Assembly: GCF_040829825.1 (NCBI RefSeq)
Contig: NZ_JBFOLH010000013.1
DNA: 64,000 nucleotides
Strand: one strand, 5' to 3'
Origin: Leadbetterella sp040829825
GTDB lineage: Bacteria > Bacteroidota > Bacteroidia > Cytophagales > Spirosomataceae
The first letter of the stretch is position 1; each line of letters begins with the position of its first letter. The notes beneath the pieces were generated by a model. The model saw only the letters and a program-made list of their open reading frames with translations, did no database searches and was not told the DNA's origin. Of the stretch, positions 61,696-64,000 are shown piece by piece. Position numbers and translations under genes: made by a program.

Positions 61696-62538
61696 CTATC
61701 TCTTTTCATTTAGTTTTTTCTTTTCAGTGGCTGGTGGTAAGAAGTTTTCAGATGTTACCACTTTTTGCCCTGTCTTTTGCTCTAATGCAAGTCTTGCATC
61801 TTTGGCAATTTTCCCTCCTTTTTTCCCGGCTATTGCATTTTGCTGAACACCTTTTGCGTTTTCAGTTTCTGCAATTTGCCGGGTAGAAAGTTCCGCCAAT
61901 GCTGTAAATATGAGCTCAGCCTCATTCATGTGGTCTCGCAGGTTTTGGCTTTGTAATCCTTTTAAACCTTTATGTTCCTTTACGGTCAATCCTGTCCACT
62001 CCTGATGAATGATATTGGTAAGCAGTGCAAATTCATCTGATTTTTCAACCCCACTTTGCTTCCAATAGTCGGTAAGTTTGTTTCGGGTTTCCTGCCCCGA
62101 CATACGTTGCTGTATCCATTTTTCGCTTCTCCCGAGCTTTTGCCAATTTTCTCTTGCTCTGTCTATGCTTTGTTCGGGGTCAGCAATTTCCTGCATACGT
62201 TCGTAGCCTACTTTTGCCAGCCATTGCTTAAAAGGTTCGGCTTTGGGGGAAGGAACAGATTGAATGATACGAAGTATAGTTTCAGTATCGGCGGTGTCGG
62301 TTTCACGCATTTTTCCATCTTCAGCTTGCATTTTCAACCGTACGATTTTATCGTACGCTTCACTTCCCTCTGCTGTCAGCTTCTTTTTCAGGTCAGACCA
62401 ATATCGCTTTGGAATGCTGCTACCTGTCAGAACTTCGATTACATCAATTACAGAAAAATACCATTTTTCCTGTTGTTCATTCCAATGGGTGCGGACTTGC
62501 TTTTGTTCAAATATTTTTATGGTGTTTTCTTCGCTCAT
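61696..62538 (-). CDS. DinD/BRO-family DNA-damage or antirepressor-like protein
   Basis: 280 residues, close to the length of E. coli DinD. N-terminal Bro-N domain (VRTHWNEQQEKWYFSVIDVIEVL, SIPKRYWSDLKKKL), which binds DNA in phage antirepressors. A middle region (EPFKQWLAKVGYERMQEIADPE) and a C-terminal charged helical region with GKKGGKIAKDAR follow. DinD homologues inhibit RecA or respond to damage in other bacteria; here no LexA box is seen. A TATATTTG element lies 23 nt upstream. Phage origin or regulator role is possible. Confidence 0.85.
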   Translation of the reverse strand: MSEENTIKIFEQKQVRTHWNEQQEKWYFSVIDVIEVLTGSSIPKRYWSDLKKKLTAEGSEAYDKIVRLKMQAEDGKMRETDTADTETILRIIQSVPSPKAEPFKQWLAKVGYERMQEIADPEQSIDRARENWQKLGRSEKWIQQRMSGQETRNKLTDYWKQSGVEKSDEFALLTNIIHQEWTGLTVKEHKGLKGLQSQNLRDHMNEAELIFTALAELSTRQIAETENAKGVQQNAIAGKKGGKIAKDARLALEQKTGQKVVTSENFLPPATEKKKLNEKR

Positions 62539-62561
62539 TTTTGTGGTATTGTTGTGAAAGA

Positions 62562-62569
62562 CAAATATA
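62562..62569 (-). promoter_or_regulatory. -7 element TATATTTG of the DinD-like gene
   Basis: On the minus strand this is an exact TAnnTTTG match ending 23 nt before the ATG at 62538. No well-spaced TTTG is seen. Confidence 0.45.
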
Positions 62570-62662
62570 CAAAATAACTGATCAATGTAAAGCTGATGTC
62601 ATATAGTTAAGAATCGGTTATTCTTCCGGGTCATCCTTACTTTGGAACAGAGAGAATAAACC

Positions 62663-63916
62663 TCAATTATCTACTTCAGATTCCTTCAAAGCAGGTCTTC
62701 CGTCATTTACCCTTTGTTCATAATCTATCTTAAATGCACTGAGGTCCGGTGGGTAAGTTCGTTTCCTGGATAACTCGTGGCGGTAGATCGTTTGTCCGAG
62801 CTCGTACAGAAACGGGTAGCCCAGTTCGTTGTAGTCGTATTTACCGTCATTCAGCACCTCGTCTTCGTTGACATAGACCGTAGCTGCCAGCATGTATTCT
62901 ACCCGGTGGTCAAAATCTGCCACATACGAGGCATCGGTCAGGAATCCATAAGCCCAGCCCACCTTATTGAAAATACGCAGTCCCGGCGGCTGTTGCAGCA
63001 CGGTACTGTCGCGAAAGAAAAATTTAGCATACGACGGATAAAAATCCTTTTCGTCATATTTCGGGTAATTGGTCTCTCCGGGTGATTGTGACAGGTATTG
63101 GTAAAGAAAACGGTAGTCCTCATCATCGAGATGATATCTCTGTTCGGGCGAAAAAGACATCGGGAACATCAGGCGCTGCAGGATCTGCTGCAGGTCAGAA
63201 AGCGGTAAATTATTGGCCCGGCTGAAGTCCATCCCTTCAGGAATCAGCGTGTTATTGCTGTAATGTGCGTTGCCGATCAGGGGCAGCTGCGGGTATTCAA
63301 ACGAGATAGTGCTTGTTTCCGGTGGCTGTGCATAGAGCAGGCTGCTGTCTGCCCGTAAGAACCGGAACGGGTTGGAACGACGGTTTTGCTCCTCATCGTT
63401 CGGTTCAAAACGACGTGTGATACGCACCTGATTGTGCCCCAATTGCCACAACCGTTTGTTCAGGTACTCCTGTCCTGTGAACTGGTAAAGGCGATTATAC
63501 GCCTCGTTCTCGCTAACCAGCATAGCCTGCCTGATCAGGTGGGCCAGGGTGGGCTTTCGGCCGGGAGCGCCCGGTTCTTCTGTCAACGGCCTCTGGCCTC
63601 TGAAAGCACTGTCGATCTGCAGCCAGGTATCCCGGGTAACTCCCCCGGGAAGGCCATGGAGCTTCTCCAGGGCAAGTATAGCGGCCGGTAGCTTAACGGT
63701 TGATGCCGGGTTAAAGTAAGGATGGACGTCTGTCTGAAAAGTATGATGCGTAAAGTGAGGAACATTATCCTGATCCCGGTCTATGCGCGTATAAATGATC
63801 TGCACACGATATTTTCCGGGGTTATCCATCACCTGCCGGAACCGGGGATGGGTATTCCCGGCCAGCAATTCTGCGAGAAGCGGGGAATTTTGTGCGTGTA
63901 CCTGCGGTATAATCAC
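62663..63916 (-). CDS. Class A beta-lactamase-like serine hydrolase, N-terminus uncertain
   Basis: 417 residues from the GTG at 63916. Active-site elements: S72-x-x-K75 in NPASTVKLP, the SxN motif S135-E136-N137 (VSENEAYN) and K318-V-G in FNKVGWAYG. The family includes beta-lactamase class A-like hydrolases that often act on D,D-peptides or esters rather than on drugs. The visible N-terminus reads MIIPQVHAQNSP, only the tail of a signal peptide. The frame upstream (PYLVV before the GTG) is open for about 12 codons to a stop but contains no start codon. A frameshift or unusual start may exist. Confidence 0.8.
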   Translation of the reverse strand: MIIPQVHAQNSPLLAELLAGNTHPRFRQVMDNPGKYRVQIIYTRIDRDQDNVPHFTHHTFQTDVHPYFNPASTVKLPAAILALEKLHGLPGGVTRDTWLQIDSAFRGQRPLTEEPGAPGRKPTLAHLIRQAMLVSENEAYNRLYQFTGQEYLNKRLWQLGHNQVRITRRFEPNDEEQNRRSNPFRFLRADSSLLYAQPPETSTISFEYPQLPLIGNAHYSNNTLIPEGMDFSRANNLPLSDLQQILQRLMFPMSFSPEQRYHLDDEDYRFLYQYLSQSPGETNYPKYDEKDFYPSYAKFFFRDSTVLQQPPGLRIFNKVGWAYGFLTDASYVADFDHRVEYMLAATVYVNEDEVLNDGKYDYNELGYPFLYELGQTIYRHELSRKRTYPPDLSAFKIDYEQRVNDGRPALKESEVDN

Positions 63917-64000
63917 AACTAAATAGGGTCTGCTGGGAAAGTCATTTGATTTACGCTACCAATTTTGTTTGATATGGATGATGGTTTCCCATTAGATTAC

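Noticed and set aside
61696..62538. Prophage remnant around the BRO/DinD-like gene
   Set aside because: Only one phage-type domain is present, with no integrase, attachment repeat or other phage gene nearby.

Overview
The window is chromosomal DNA of a member of the Bacteroidota, probably Cytophagales-like (class and genus are inference). Three things point there: cell-surface proteins ending in type IX secretion (T9SS) sorting domains of both kinds, SprB-type repeats, and many copies of the Bacteroidota promoter element TAnnTTTG, three of them with a TTTG box 19-20 nt upstream. No rRNA, tRNA, CRISPR array, transposase or prophage was seen.

Region 1 (1-23 kb) is dominated by surface proteins. 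A 3'-end fragment of a secreted protein is followed by a giant gene (about 4,956 aa) made of Ig-like/SprB units and about 42 cysteine-rich 72-residue repeats. It ends in a T9SS type B sorting domain and is followed by a strong terminator. The gene contains a 96-base N gap. Next come a PaaE-like flavin/2Fe-2S reductase, a DinB-like protein convergent with a WYL regulator, and a second T9SS cargo (about 1,573 aa, type A sorting domain).

Region 2 (23-34 kb): a barnase/barstar pair, a two-domain universal stress protein, carA, thrC, a HipA-like kinase overlapping a DUF3037 gene, a stretch with three candidate very small genes, an S9 peptidase, and a BlaI/M56 sensor pair with a visible operator.

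Region 3 (34-41 kb): the housekeeping cluster pheT, coiled-coil protein, zapA, rny, then an N-acyl-D-amino-acid deacylase-like lipoprotein that lacks the usual HxH metal motif.

Region 4 (41-48 kb): a planctomycete-type operon encoding a heme-c/DUF1549/DUF1553 lipoprotein, a DUF1501 Tat protein, a Tat-exported TIM-barrel isomerase-like protein and a membrane cytochrome with leucine-rich repeats.

Region 5 (48-64 kb): an AAA ATPase, an EamA transporter, a sugar O-acetyltransferase, a class I glutamine amidotransferase overlapping a Gdx/SugE-type exporter, a SWIM-SNF2 helicase, NDH-2, and the minus-strand operon mutL, rhomboid, degenerate rhomboid, dxs. A DinD/BRO-family gene and a class A beta-lactamase-like serine hydrolase follow.

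Six AT-rich inverted repeats sit in the gaps between genes, and some share sequence words. I did not find one clear new multi-gene system. The best leads are the phase-locked repeat architecture of the giant adhesin, the MutL with degraded endonuclease motifs beside a dead rhomboid paralogue, the small promoter-backed peptides near 29 kb, and the intergenic hairpin families.
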